In this document: positions 49,210-58,584 of the stretch, piece after piece
Layout of the letters: every line of letters starts with the position of its first letter
Position numbering within the stretch: the stretch's first letter is position 1
NCBI RefSeq assembly: GCF_011378905.1
Contig: NZ_WTPY01000018.1
Span: forward strand, 26,753-90,752
Origin: Paraglaciecola sp. 20A4
Lineage (GTDB): Bacteria > Pseudomonadota > Gammaproteobacteria > Enterobacterales > Alteromonadaceae
Length of the DNA: 64,000 bases
Reading direction: 5' to 3'
Notes under the pieces: model-generated
Seen by the model: the letters and a program-made list of their open reading frames with translations, nothing else
The model's database searches: none
What the model was told of the DNA's origin: nothing
Program-made: the position numbers and the translations under genes

Positions 49210-50381
49210 TAGGCCACCCCATTTTTGTTTGATTGTTGTTTTTGCGAGTCGTAAAAATCACTGATCATGGTATTCACCACTTTTCCTTGATAGGTAATAA
49301 TGCAGCCAGACTGCACTTCATCTTCAATATCTAAGGCAAAAAGGTTGTCGTCTTTTGACCAAAACTCACTGATCAGGTTATATAGATTGCTGGCGTACAT
49401 TTGGCTAGCATGTTTGGCTACACCGTTCGCCCAAGCTCCTGTGCCAATTATATTGACGCCGTGAATGCTGACAGTTTCCCCGGATACACTGCCTTGAACG
49501 TTACCGCCACTTTCAGCTGCCATGTCCACAATTACGCTACCTGGGCGCATCAAAGCAATCGTTTGTGTATCAATTAGTACCGGAGGTTTGCGTCCAAATA
49601 ACTGAGCTGTAGTAATCACGATATCTGAATCGGCGATGCATTTAGCTTGTTCTCTTTGCTGAATGGCCATTTGCTCTGGGGTAAGTGCCTGAGCATAACC
49701 TTGGCCAGTTTCACCTGTTTGGCCTAAATCGATATCCAGGAATTTGCCTCCCAGTGAACGTACCTGTTCGGCTACCACTGTCCGAGTATCAAAAGCGGTA
49801 ACACTGGCACCTAAACGTTTAGCGGTCGCAATCGCTTGCAAACCTGCTACGCCAGCACCAATAATAAACACTTTAGCGGGTTTCAATGTGCCCGCAGGTG
49901 TCATCATCATAGGTAGTACACTGGGTAAGGTATTGACGGCTTGCATGACCATCACATAACCCGCCAGACTGGCTTGAGAACTTAATGCATCCATTTTCTG
50001 ACAACGGCTGATACGGGGAATCATTTCCATACTAATGCTGGTTACACCTTTGGCACATAGCGTGTCTACAAAACCTGGTTCATTAAAGGGGTCAAGATAA
50101 CTAACAATCAAGGCGTCCGACTTGATTTCGTTAACGTCCTGGGCGCTAAGTTTATGTAAACTCAATACAATGTCACCTTGTTGCAAAAGTTCACTACGGT
50201 TAGCTACAACTTTAGCGCCCGCTTCTACAAACTGTTCATCAGATATATTAATGTGTTGGCCTAGGCCTGCTTCAATCAGCACATCTGCGCCGAGTAATTT
50301 GTAAGCTTTAACGTTGATTGGCAAAAGTGCACAACGTTTTTCGCCCGATTTCATTTCCGCTGGAAATACAATAATAGCCAT
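49209..50381 (-). CDS. pntAA: NAD(P) transhydrogenase alpha subunit, NAD-binding part
   Basis: 390 residues. Two lobes as in AlaDH/PNT proteins: 'FPAEMKSGEKRCALLPINVKAYKLLGADVLIEAGLGQHINISDEQF' at the start and the NAD Rossmann motif 'VFIIGAGVAGLQAIATAKRLGASVTAFDTR' near residue 173. It carries no membrane part, which is supplied by the following small chain. This split alpha subunit is common in alphaproteobacteria and less so in gammaproteobacteria. First gene of a three-gene operon. Confidence 0.95.
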   Translation of the reverse strand: MAIIVFPAEMKSGEKRCALLPINVKAYKLLGADVLIEAGLGQHINISDEQFVEAGAKVVANRSELLQQGDIVLSLHKLSAQDVNEIKSDALIVSYLDPFNEPGFVDTLCAKGVTSISMEMIPRISRCQKMDALSSQASLAGYVMVMQAVNTLPSVLPMMMTPAGTLKPAKVFIIGAGVAGLQAIATAKRLGASVTAFDTRTVVAEQVRSLGGKFLDIDLGQTGETGQGYAQALTPEQMAIQQREQAKCIADSDIVITTAQLFGRKPPVLIDTQTIALMRPGSVIVDMAAESGGNVQGSVSGETVSIHGVNIIGTGAWANGVAKHASQMYASNLYNLISEFWSKDDNLFALDIEDEVQSGCIITYQGKVVNTMISDFYDSQKQQSNKNGVA

Positions 50382-50568
50382 AGGCCCTCCAAGTTTTTTA
50401 CAATTTGACTTATAACAGTGCGCAAACTAAGCATTGTTTTGAGCTAAATGATGTGTTCAACATTTTTCACACACCCCAGTTAAGTGACTTGTGTCATTTA
50501 GCCTTTTTTGGGTTCGTACTAATTCGGGTTTTGACAGCCAAAGTATGAATGCAGTCTGAGGCTGTTTT

Positions 50569-50594
50569 AGAACATCGAGGTGTCAAGATGTTCT
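50569..50594 (+). repeat. Inverted repeat followed by a T-run
   Basis: AGAACATC (50569-50576) and GATGTTCT (50587-50594) with a 10-nt loop, then GTTGTATTTTTT on the plus strand. It is terminator-shaped for plus-strand transcription, although no plus gene ends here. For the minus SDR gene it lies 22 bp past the stop without a proper T-run. Confidence 0.45.
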
Positions 50595-50615
50595 GTTGTA
50601 TTTTTTGCTAATGCA

Positions 50616-51344
50616 CTAAAGAGTCATACCTCCATCAACAACAAGCTGATGTCCAGTGATGTACGCTGCTAGTGGCGAAGCCAGAAAAACTACAGCGCCT
50701 GCTATATCATTCGGTGTGGCGAAGCGGGGAATAGGGTTGGTTTTCCCAAATTGCTCCTGCTGTTCGGCACTTGACTGATTAACTGTCAACTTTGTGGATA
50801 CCATGCCCGGAGCAACGCTGTTAACGCGAATACCTTTGCGCCCCCATTTCATGGCTAAAGATTTGCCCAATTGCACCAGACCGGCCTTACTTGCGCTATA
50901 TGCAGGATTGTTAAAAGCAGGGCGGATAGCCACAACCGAGTCCAGATTTATGATATTGCCTGAGCTGGCTTCCAATAAAGGATAAAATTCCGTGCACAAC
51001 TGCATCGCGCCAGTCAGGTTGATGTTTATAATTTTCTCAAAACCTGCTCGTTCAAACTCTTGTTTTTTCCATAATACCGAGCCGACGCAATTAACCAGTA
51101 CATCTACTTGCTTGAAATTAGATGCAAATTTCGCAATGGCTTTCTCGTCTTGCAGATCAAGCTGATAGTAATCCATACCGCTAAAGTCGTTATCGTAATT
51201 TTCGACAGTTCTGGTGCCGGTAATGCTTACTTTAGCGCCCAATGTAAGGAACATAGTTGCGATACCATAGCCGATACCGTCAGAGGCACCACAAACAACC
51301 ACATGCTTATTGGCAAAGTTAAGTTTATCGAGAGGACTAGTCAT
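50616..51344 (-). CDS. SDR oxidoreductase of the 4-hydroxyacid-type cluster
   Basis: 242 residues from the ATG at 51344, with GGAG 7 bp upstream. Classical SDR: cofactor motif 'VCGASDGIGYGIA' near residue 18, 'LVNCVGS' near residue 88 (replacing the usual NNAG), catalytic Ser in 'NLDSVVAIRP' and YxxxK in 'AYSASKAGLV' near residue 149. It ends 'VVDGGMTL'. It lies 106 bp after the kinase gene on the same strand and may share its transcript. By analogy with the levulinate pathway, where an SDR (LvaD) makes the 4-hydroxyacyl-CoA from the 4-oxoacyl-CoA, it could have that role; this is inference from context only. Confidence 0.85.
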   Translation of the reverse strand: MTSPLDKLNFANKHVVVCGASDGIGYGIATMFLTLGAKVSITGTRTVENYDNDFSGMDYYQLDLQDEKAIAKFASNFKQVDVLVNCVGSVLWKKQEFERAGFEKIININLTGAMQLCTEFYPLLEASSGNIINLDSVVAIRPAFNNPAYSASKAGLVQLGKSLAMKWGRKGIRVNSVAPGMVSTKLTVNQSSAEQQEQFGKTNPIPRFATPNDIAGAVVFLASPLAAYITGHQLVVDGGMTL

Positions 51345-51450
51345 TTGTTTCTCCATCAATGTATAAATGCTATTTATTAGGGGGTAAACATCGCGTTTAA
51401 GATCCCGTCTTCAAGTACGTCAAATAATCTACTGGCATTTCAGTAAATGA

Positions 51451-52494
51451 CTAAGATTGCTCGATTAACTTATGTGCACGCTCTAGTAATCTAAGTGTTG
51501 TTCCATGTAGCATTTCAGCGACATTTTTTGGTGCTTTTCCAGCACAGTATCTAACGTAAGTTCCTTCAAGAATGATGGCCAATTTAAAGCAGCCTAATAC
51601 TCCGTACCAAGAAATATTCCGAAGATCACGTATAGAATTCTCACCGTAGTGTTTGATTAATTCTTCTATGCTAGGGAAGCCATTTATATCCAGTCCACCC
51701 AATGGCAGCGTTTCTTTACCATCTGGCTCTGGCCACGTTGCCATTATCCACCCCAGATCAATTAGGGGATCACCAATTGTGGCAAGTTCCCAATCAATGA
51801 GAGCTGCGATTTCGGGGCTGTCATTGGCAAACATGACATTACCTATGTGTGCATCACCATGAATAATGCCGGGTATAAATGTGTCTGGGCAATTATTTTC
51901 TAGCCATTTTGCAATAACATCGATGCCTACTGTTTTATCCAGCCCTGGCCAAGCCTCAACTTTTGCGTAAGATTCTAATTGCGCTAACCAGCGTGGTACT
52001 TGACGCTTAAGGTAGCCATCGGGTTTACCAAAACTTTCCAAGCCGACGGCTTTGTAATCGACTGCTCCTAGTTTGGCCAGTGATTCTATATAAGACAGTC
52101 CCATCCTGTGCTTTACTTTGCTATTTGAGTGATGGAATTCAGGCAGTCCATTGATCGCATTAAAACCGATTATGGGTTTCATCAGATAAAAACTAGCGCC
52201 TAGAACATCAGTCTCTGGACACGAGGCGATAAAACCAGGGTGTGGCACATCCGATCCAGCCAGGGCCGCGAGTACCTGCGCTTCACGCTGCATGGTTTTA
52301 TTTGAATTGTCACGGCCATGAATGGGCGGGCGACGCAACACATAAGAGGTGTTACCTCTTTCGAACTGCATAAGAATATTCTGCGTGCCGCCAGTCAAAA
52401 GCCGTGCATTTTTAAGCTCGCCCTGTTCTAGTCCTTGCGTATCCATCCAATCTGATAGTGCATTTAAATCTATTAGTTCTTGAACTGTAGGCAA
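51451..52494 (-). CDS. APH-type phosphotransferase (ACAD10/11-N, LvaA-like)
   Basis: 347 residues, TTG start preceded by GGAGAG. Aminoglycoside-phosphotransferase fold with the catalytic loop 'GIIHGDAHIGNVMF' near residue 215 and the metal motif 'ALIDWELATIGDPLIDLGW' near residue 240. The DWEL..GDP form is that of the APH domains in human ACAD10/ACAD11 and of LvaA in Pseudomonas, which phosphorylate the 4-hydroxyl of 4-hydroxyacyl-CoA. The next gene upstream encodes an ACAD11-like dehydrogenase, as the two-step kinase/elimination mechanism requires. I see no LvaB-like small partner gene. An operator-like palindrome lies 77 bp upstream. Confidence 0.85.
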   Translation of the reverse strand: MPTVQELIDLNALSDWMDTQGLEQGELKNARLLTGGTQNILMQFERGNTSYVLRRPPIHGRDNSNKTMQREAQVLAALAGSDVPHPGFIASCPETDVLGASFYLMKPIIGFNAINGLPEFHHSNSKVKHRMGLSYIESLAKLGAVDYKAVGLESFGKPDGYLKRQVPRWLAQLESYAKVEAWPGLDKTVGIDVIAKWLENNCPDTFIPGIIHGDAHIGNVMFANDSPEIAALIDWELATIGDPLIDLGWIMATWPEPDGKETLPLGGLDINGFPSIEELIKHYGENSIRDLRNISWYGVLGCFKLAIILEGTYVRYCAGKAPKNVAEMLHGTTLRLLERAHKLIEQS

Positions 52495-52901
52495 AATTTC
52501 TCTCCGCTGTGTTTGTCCAGATAAGGTATGATCTTGTCTGTTTCCAAATTTAGATATAGGAATATATTTCTATTGTAATACAATGAGTCAATATAACAAG
52601 CGGGAGTTTGCTTAAGGAAATTATTATTGATAATGCAATGTTATTATCATTCCTATTATAAGTATGATTGTTATCGAATAGTTCCACTCTCGTTTTTAGT
52701 AGAGCTAATAAATACATTACAAATTTTAGGCCGTTAGTTTGTTGGCATACGTTGAGACCTAGGTTGAATTCGTTTTTATTTATCAGAACTCAATGCGCCG
52801 TCAACATCACAGGAAGTGAGTGCGGCGCCATTGTTATGTGAGTGATTTAACCAATGAAGTATTGACTACAATGGGAGTTCATTGAGACTTTATTTGTAAC
52901 G
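52495..52901. other. Intergenic region upstream of the kinase gene
   Basis: 407 bp containing the GntR-type palindrome at 52572-52584. The rest is AT-rich with no gene or clear hairpin. Confidence 0.5.
52572..52584. promoter_or_regulatory. GntR-type operator, copy A (before the kinase gene)
   Basis: ATTGTAATACAAT, a 13-bp palindrome (one central base), 77 bp from the kinase start. It is one of several copies tied to the GntR/FCD gene at 58585. FCD-type GntR operators commonly have the form TnGTnnnACnA, which this fits. Confidence 0.72.
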
Positions 52902-54128
52902 TTAAGGCTCTTCGCTATAGCGTTGGATTATTTGTTTACCTAAGGCCATCTGGTGTACTTGATCAGGGCCATCTGCTTGGCGGCACCAACGGGCGTAATT
53001 GAATGCTTCTGCCATGCAAAAGTCTTCAGTAAGACCTCCTGCACCGTGCATCTGCATACAACGGTCGATGAGATTCTGTACCAATAAAGGCACTGTGGTT
53101 TTGCTCGCAGCGATTAAGTCCAACGAATTTAGAGGACCCACTTTATCCATCTTGTCACATGTTTTAAGCACCAGTAAACGCGCCATTTCTATTTCAGCAA
53201 AACATTTAGAAATGTCTTCTCTTATTGATTGATGTTTACTGAGTGGTCGGCCGAATGTAGTACGTGATACAGCACGTTTACAGGCTAATTCAAGCGAGCG
53301 TTGTGCTGCACCTATTAAGCGCATGCAGTGATGTATACGGCCAGGTCCAAGACGACCTTGAGCTATTTCAAAACCACGTCCTTCGCCAAGTAGAATATTG
53401 CCAATAGGTACACGCACATTAGTAAAGTGTACCTCTGCATGTCCTAACGGGGCATCATCGTATCCTAGGGTAGTTAGCGGACGGACAATTTCTACTCCTT
53501 GTGTGTTTTTGGGTACTAAAACCTGGGTTTGTTGCTTATGCCTGTTAGGATTTTCTGGATCGGATTTACCCATAACAATAAAAATTTGTGTTCGCTCGTA
53601 CATCGCATTGGTAATAAACCACTTACGACCATTTAATACCCATTCATCACCTTCACGTTCGATGCTGAGTTCAACGTTGGTGGCGTCAGAACAGGCATTT
53701 TGAGGCTCTGTCATGCAGTAACAAGAGCGAATTTCGCCAGCTAAAAGTGGCGTAAGCCATTGCTTTTGCTGTTCTTCGTTCGCGTACTTCATGAATACTT
53801 CCATGTTCCCTGTATCGGGAGCATTACAGTTAAATACTTCGGGAGCCCAGATAACGCGGCCCATTATCTCTGCCAGTGGTGCGTAATCGAAATTACTTAG
53901 TCCGTCGTGGTCGCAAAATTGAGAGAGGCTAGGGGGGATAAATAAGTTCCATAGACCCGCTTCTTTCGCTTTTATTTTTAACTCATCCATTAGCGGGATT
54001 GCCGCAAAACGATTATCTGCATTATGCAGGTACTCAGCGTAGGCTTTTTCGTTAGGATAAATATGTTCATCCATAAAAGCGCTAAGCTTTTCCTGAAGTT
54101 GTTGCGATTTTTGTCCAAATTCAAACAT
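52902..54128 (-). CDS. Acyl-CoA dehydrogenase of the ACAD10/11 (LvaC) type
   Basis: 408 residues. Acyl-CoA dehydrogenase core with three blocks that define the ACAD10/11 group: 'MTEPQNACSDATNVELSIEREG' near residue 136, 'GPGRIHHCMRLIGAAQRSLEL' near 265 and 'WCRQADGPDQVHQMALGK' near 385. In that group the enzyme does not do the ordinary alpha,beta-oxidation but eliminates phosphate from a 4-phosphoacyl-CoA, giving an enoyl-CoA for beta-oxidation. Its companion kinase is the next gene downstream on this strand. It has its own palindromic operator 52 bp upstream. The substrate is inferred. Confidence 0.88.
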   Translation of the reverse strand: MFEFGQKSQQLQEKLSAFMDEHIYPNEKAYAEYLHNADNRFAAIPLMDELKIKAKEAGLWNLFIPPSLSQFCDHDGLSNFDYAPLAEIMGRVIWAPEVFNCNAPDTGNMEVFMKYANEEQQKQWLTPLLAGEIRSCYCMTEPQNACSDATNVELSIEREGDEWVLNGRKWFITNAMYERTQIFIVMGKSDPENPNRHKQQTQVLVPKNTQGVEIVRPLTTLGYDDAPLGHAEVHFTNVRVPIGNILLGEGRGFEIAQGRLGPGRIHHCMRLIGAAQRSLELACKRAVSRTTFGRPLSKHQSIREDISKCFAEIEMARLLVLKTCDKMDKVGPLNSLDLIAASKTTVPLLVQNLIDRCMQMHGAGGLTEDFCMAEAFNYARWCRQADGPDQVHQMALGKQIIQRYSEEP

Positions 54129-54180
54129 GTTCCATCTCCAATGAGTTGCTGTGTTACAGCCTGAGGCTGTTATATTGCAA

Positions 54181-54193
54181 ATTGTATTACAAT
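54181..54193. promoter_or_regulatory. GntR-type operator, copy B (before the ACAD gene)
   Basis: ATTGTATTACAAT, a perfect palindrome, 52 bp from the ACAD start codon. It is identical to copy E at 59585-59597. Confidence 0.78.
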
Positions 54194-54550
54194 ACTACAT
54201 GAATTGAAATCTACAATATCACGACACCTGAGCCGACAATCAGGTTATTGAAGTTGTTTGGCTAGAATTATCTCGATGTGAATTCGCCTAAGTTACCCTG
54301 AAAAATAAAAGGATTGCTATCACCGTTTATAACAGCTCGCCTGACTAGTCTCATAACTAACAAGTAGTTTCTCGCTTCACGCACTGAATATAGGTCATAT
54401 TCGAAAAAGGCCACGCTACTGTAATCATTGAAATATCCTTGTCAGGAAGCGAATAATATTCACCAGCCAAGTTTATTCGAATAGAAAGGTTTTTTAGGCG
54501 CTGCAGGAATATCGCTACTCGATATTATTCTTTTGGGCTGCATGGAAGTA

Positions 54551-54579
54551 CCTGATGCTGATGATTAAAAAGCATCAGG
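54551..54579 (-). terminator. Hairpin after the FAD monooxygenase gene
   Basis: CCTGATGCT (54551-54559) and AGCATCAGG (54571-54579), a 9-bp perfect stem with an 11-nt loop, 6 bp past the stop codon on the minus strand. It lacks a T-run on that strand, though TCTTTTC follows on the plus strand, so it is a probable but unproven terminator. Confidence 0.5.
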
Positions 54580-54585
54580 GTCTTT

Positions 54586-56157
54586 TCACTTTCTGTTTTC
54601 TTTAGTGGCAGTTGGTGAGTAAGCAGACAGGTCTTTTCTTAATTGTGACGTTAGCTCACTTGCGCTTTCGCCGGCGCTAAAGATATATCTATCGGGGCGA
54701 ACAAGCACATTTTTAATGTCATTTTTGGTGAAGAAATCAAACAACTTGCCATCGAAATCTCTGAAATCCTTGCCAATGATGAAGGTTTTACCACCAAGCA
54801 CATCGGTAAACCAAGTTATATCTTCTGCAGCTTCGCCGCTATCAGCCTGAATCTGAATAAGAGTAAACCCGTTGCCAGTGACTTCGTCTAACAAAACCCG
54901 TTTGCCTTCATGGGTCAAAACATGAGGTTGGATCATCAAGTGTCCTGACAACGTATGATCACCGATAAATCCTTTAATATACGGAAATCGATGGCTGGTC
55001 TTGCTAGCTTTTTCCACCATCGCTTTTGGAAAAATGCGTCCTAAGAAAAATACACAACTACGCTTAAACTGATCTAATTTCGACGTTGTACTGATCAGCT
55101 CGCCGCTGTTTGCAGCTTGTTCAATTACTTGCCTACAGTTTTCCCAACGTTCTTCTTCATAGGTGTTGAGGAAGGTGTCGTTGGCTAAGCCGCGAAATAT
55201 CAAATCAAGCTTGAAGGCGAGATTGGCGGAGTCACGGACGCCCATATTCAGTCCTTGCCCTGAGAAAGGGGGGGTACGGTGCGCTGCGTCACCCGCGACA
55301 AAAACACGGCCTTTACGCCAAGCCTCAGGCATCCCCGCGTAGAAGTTATAAGGAGCGATGCGTTGAAACTCAATCGAACTGATGTCAATGTATTCTGAAA
55401 TCAGTTTTCTCGCATCGTCTTCGTTGAATGTTTTTGCGATTTCTTCGGTGACTTCACAATCGAAGCGTAGATGATTATGAAATCCTTTCACATAGACAAT
55501 AGCTGAGTCAGGCCCGCACCTATATTCCCCTTGAGGAAGGATCGAATGCCACAAGGCATCGTCATGAACAGTAATGTCGATTACGATCCATTTGCGGCTG
55601 TAGTTCATATCAATACGCTTTGCGCCAATATACTGTCTGCAAAGACTTTGTCCACCGTCTGCACCGATTATATATTGACCAGTGAACTCGGAAATCTCGT
55701 TTGTGTCGATATTGCGAGCCTTCAACTTGGCTAAATTTCTTGTGCCGTCGACATCGGAAACCTCGTACCCTAAAAAGGCATCGACGCCTTCGTCTAATTT
55801 GAAGTCATCTCGAAGAAGTCGCTCTAACCCAGGTTGATGTATCATCATACCCATGGGGGGATAGCCGTATTGTCCTTCAACAAGGTCGTAATTTAGTGTC
55901 AACAGATGTTCTCTATTGGAATCCACAATTAAATGCCGAGTTGCGTGGCGTGCGTCATTCTTCTCAAGACGCTCCTCGATACCCAGCTCCTGATAAATAC
56001 GGCAGCTTTCTGAATCTAGCATCATTGCGCGAGGTACTTTAAATACCTCCTTATCGCGATCAAAGATAGCAACTGAATATCCTCTTATACGGAGTAAGTT
56101 AGCCAATGTTGCTCCGGCCGGACCACAGCCAACGATAAGAACGTCATAGTTTTTCAT
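54586..56157 (-). CDS. FAD-dependent aromatic monooxygenase, MhpA/PheA type
   Basis: 523 residues. FAD motif 'VLIVGCGPAGATLANLLRIRGY' at residues 6-27, the DG motif 'IGADGGQSLCRQYIG' near 166, and the GD motif 'VFVAGDAAHRTPPFSGQGLNMGVRDSANL' near residue 285, all typical of the class A hydroxylases. The length and C-terminal thioredoxin-like tail are as in 3-(3-hydroxyphenyl)propionate or resorcinol hydroxylases. It uses NAD(P)H and O2 to hydroxylate an aromatic acid or phenol; the substrate is unknown. The TetR gene is divergent and probably controls it. Confidence 0.88.
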   Translation of the reverse strand: MKNYDVLIVGCGPAGATLANLLRIRGYSVAIFDRDKEVFKVPRAMMLDSESCRIYQELGIEERLEKNDARHATRHLIVDSNREHLLTLNYDLVEGQYGYPPMGMMIHQPGLERLLRDDFKLDEGVDAFLGYEVSDVDGTRNLAKLKARNIDTNEISEFTGQYIIGADGGQSLCRQYIGAKRIDMNYSRKWIVIDITVHDDALWHSILPQGEYRCGPDSAIVYVKGFHNHLRFDCEVTEEIAKTFNEDDARKLISEYIDISSIEFQRIAPYNFYAGMPEAWRKGRVFVAGDAAHRTPPFSGQGLNMGVRDSANLAFKLDLIFRGLANDTFLNTYEEERWENCRQVIEQAANSGELISTTSKLDQFKRSCVFFLGRIFPKAMVEKASKTSHRFPYIKGFIGDHTLSGHLMIQPHVLTHEGKRVLLDEVTGNGFTLIQIQADSGEAAEDITWFTDVLGGKTFIIGKDFRDFDGKLFDFFTKNDIKNVLVRPDRYIFSAGESASELTSQLRKDLSAYSPTATKENRK

Positions 56158-56199
56158 TTTGCTTCTCCTCTACTAAACATAATGTAATAATCAATTAAA

Positions 56200-56271
56200 T
56201 TACCAAGTGGAAATTTTATAGTTTCATGAGGTTAAATTAATAATAACCACTTGTAAATATAAAATTACAAG
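56200..56271. promoter_or_regulatory. TetR operator between monooxygenase and tetR genes
   Basis: CTTGTAA (56250-56256) and TTACAAG (56265-56271), separated by 8 bp, form a 22-bp symmetric site. It overlaps a second, longer-range repeat: ACCAAGTGG at about 56202-56210 against CCACTTGT at 56247-56254. The site lies 26 bp from the tetR start and about 95 bp from the monooxygenase start. Confidence 0.65.
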
Positions 56272-56297
56272 ATGTAAAAATTAAATTGAGAGTAAAA

Positions 56298-56981
56298 ATG
56301 CACGTTACCGAAAAATCAGCAGCAAAGAAAAAACAAGGCAGAGCACGGGGCAGACCTAAGGGCGAAGATCCATCGGTTCCTACTGATGAGTCCTACTTAA
56401 GAACTGCGCTGGATGCATTTGCAGAATTAGGGTTTGAAGGCGTATCAGTTCGTGATCTATCAAAGTACATGGGTGTTAGTCATACACTTATCCACAGCAA
56501 ATTTGGCACCAAGGAAGAGTTGTGGAAACTTGCAATTGCTCATGGCTTCGGGGACATGGAAGCGCAAATTATTAGTACTCTTGATGAACAACAGATAGAA
56601 CACGATCCCGTTGAAGGGCTGCGTAAATTGCTAGTCGAGTTGCTTCTTTCGATAGCGCGTATTCCTAGTATTTTAAAAATCATGAATTACGAAGGGGCAA
56701 GAGGCGGATTAAGATTCGACTATATTAAAGAGTATTTTTTGAATCATAGTTTCCCACCAATCCAAGCGATTTTTGAACGCTGCATCAAAGAGGGGAGATT
56801 GAAAAAGACGGCTCCGAGCTTCCTGTTCATCCTCGTCGCTCATGGTGGAGGAGCTATGTTCGCTCTCGAGCCGCTTGCTGAAGCGTTAAAATTACCAGTG
56901 CCCAAAACGATAGATTTGATACATGCACGGGCACTTGAAATTGCGGACTTTGCGATTAATGGGCTACGTATTATCGATTAG
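56298..56981 (+). CDS. TetR family transcriptional regulator
   Basis: About 227 residues from the ATG at 56298. N-terminal basic tail ('GRARGRPKGEDPS'), then the HTH: 'ALDAFAELGFEGVSVRDLSKYMGVSHTLIHSKFGTKEELW' at about residues 38-78. The C-terminal ligand-binding domain is all-helical. It is divergent from the FAD monooxygenase gene with a symmetric site between them, so it most likely represses that gene and itself. The inducer is unknown. Confidence 0.9.
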   Translation: MHVTEKSAAKKKQGRARGRPKGEDPSVPTDESYLRTALDAFAELGFEGVSVRDLSKYMGVSHTLIHSKFGTKEELWKLAIAHGFGDMEAQIISTLDEQQIEHDPVEGLRKLLVELLLSIARIPSILKIMNYEGARGGLRFDYIKEYFLNHSFPPIQAIFERCIKEGRLKKTAPSFLFILVAHGGGAMFALEPLAEALKLPVPKTIDLIHARALEIADFAINGLRIID

Positions 56982-56987
56982 GCATAT

Positions 56988-57036
56988 ATACCCATACCGC
57001 TCCGCTGAAACGTGCATTTTGAGGTGGTATGGGTAT
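56988..57036. terminator. Long-stem hairpin after tetR
   Basis: ATACCCATACC (56988-56998) and GGTATGGGTAT (57026-57036), an 11-bp perfect stem with a 27-nt loop, 6 bp past the tetR stop. No T-run follows directly. Confidence 0.45.
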
Positions 57037-57060
57037 TCACCCATGATCCAACGATTTTAT

Positions 57061-57100
57061 CCCACAAGCTATTAGCCATTTATTGGTGTTAGCTTGTGGG
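57061..57100. repeat. Second 11-bp inverted repeat between tetR and the sulfatase remnant
   Basis: CCCACAAGCTA (57061-57071) and TAGCTTGTGGG (57090-57100), with an 18-nt loop. It lies 29 bp past the end of the sulfatase remnant (minus) and 79 bp past tetR (plus). Together with the hairpin at 56988-57036 it makes a tandem of long-stem hairpins at a convergent junction. Confidence 0.5.
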
Positions 57101-57129
57101 TAAATAAACCAATTTGAATTCGGAAAAAT

Positions 57130-58271
<1,142 letters not shown>

Positions 58272-58350
58272 TTCTGTTGATGATCGTCCTGATGGGTATA
58301 CAATTTGCGTATAGATAACAGATAGATTAGTAATATGGCAAAATTCGAAA

Positions 58351-58363
58351 TAGGTATTACAAT
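58351..58363. promoter_or_regulatory. GntR-type operator, copy C (imperfect; before the sulfatase remnant)
   Basis: TAGGTATTACAAT, matching ATTGTATTACAAT at 10 of 13 positions, 79 bp upstream of the old sulfatase start and 221 bp from gntR. The right half is intact and the left half is lost, as expected for a decaying site. Confidence 0.5.
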
Positions 58364-58497
58364 GTTACAATGGTGTCGTTATGGCAAGGTAACAACCTAA
58401 TCTGTTTTCACAAATGATGATGTGAGTCTACTGAGGGGGATTAAATGACTTGTCGATAAAGAAGTATCTTTTGATAGTCTCATATTAGCTGTAAGAT

Positions 58498-58510
58498 ACT
58501 GTAATACAAT
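58498..58510. promoter_or_regulatory. GntR-type operator, copy D (before gntR)
   Basis: ACTGTAATACAAT, one mismatch from the palindrome of copy A, 74 bp from the gntR start. It suggests autoregulation. Confidence 0.68.
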
Positions 58511-58584
58511 ATTAAAAATGCTGGAATTGGTTTTAGGCAGCATTGGCCAGAACTGGCTCTACATTATTTCAGGAGAAAATTTTG

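Larger units (their letters stand above)
54129..54585. other. Intergenic region between ACAD and FAD monooxygenase genes
   Basis: 457 bp. It contains the GntR-type palindrome at 54181-54193 close to the ACAD gene and the hairpin at 54551-54579 close to the monooxygenase stop. No gene seen. Confidence 0.5.
58272..58584. other. Intergenic region between the sulfatase remnant and gntR
   Basis: 313 bp containing two GntR-type palindromes (58351-58363, imperfect; 58498-58510, near-perfect) and the AGGAG ribosome site of gntR at 58571-58575. No other gene seen. Confidence 0.5.
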
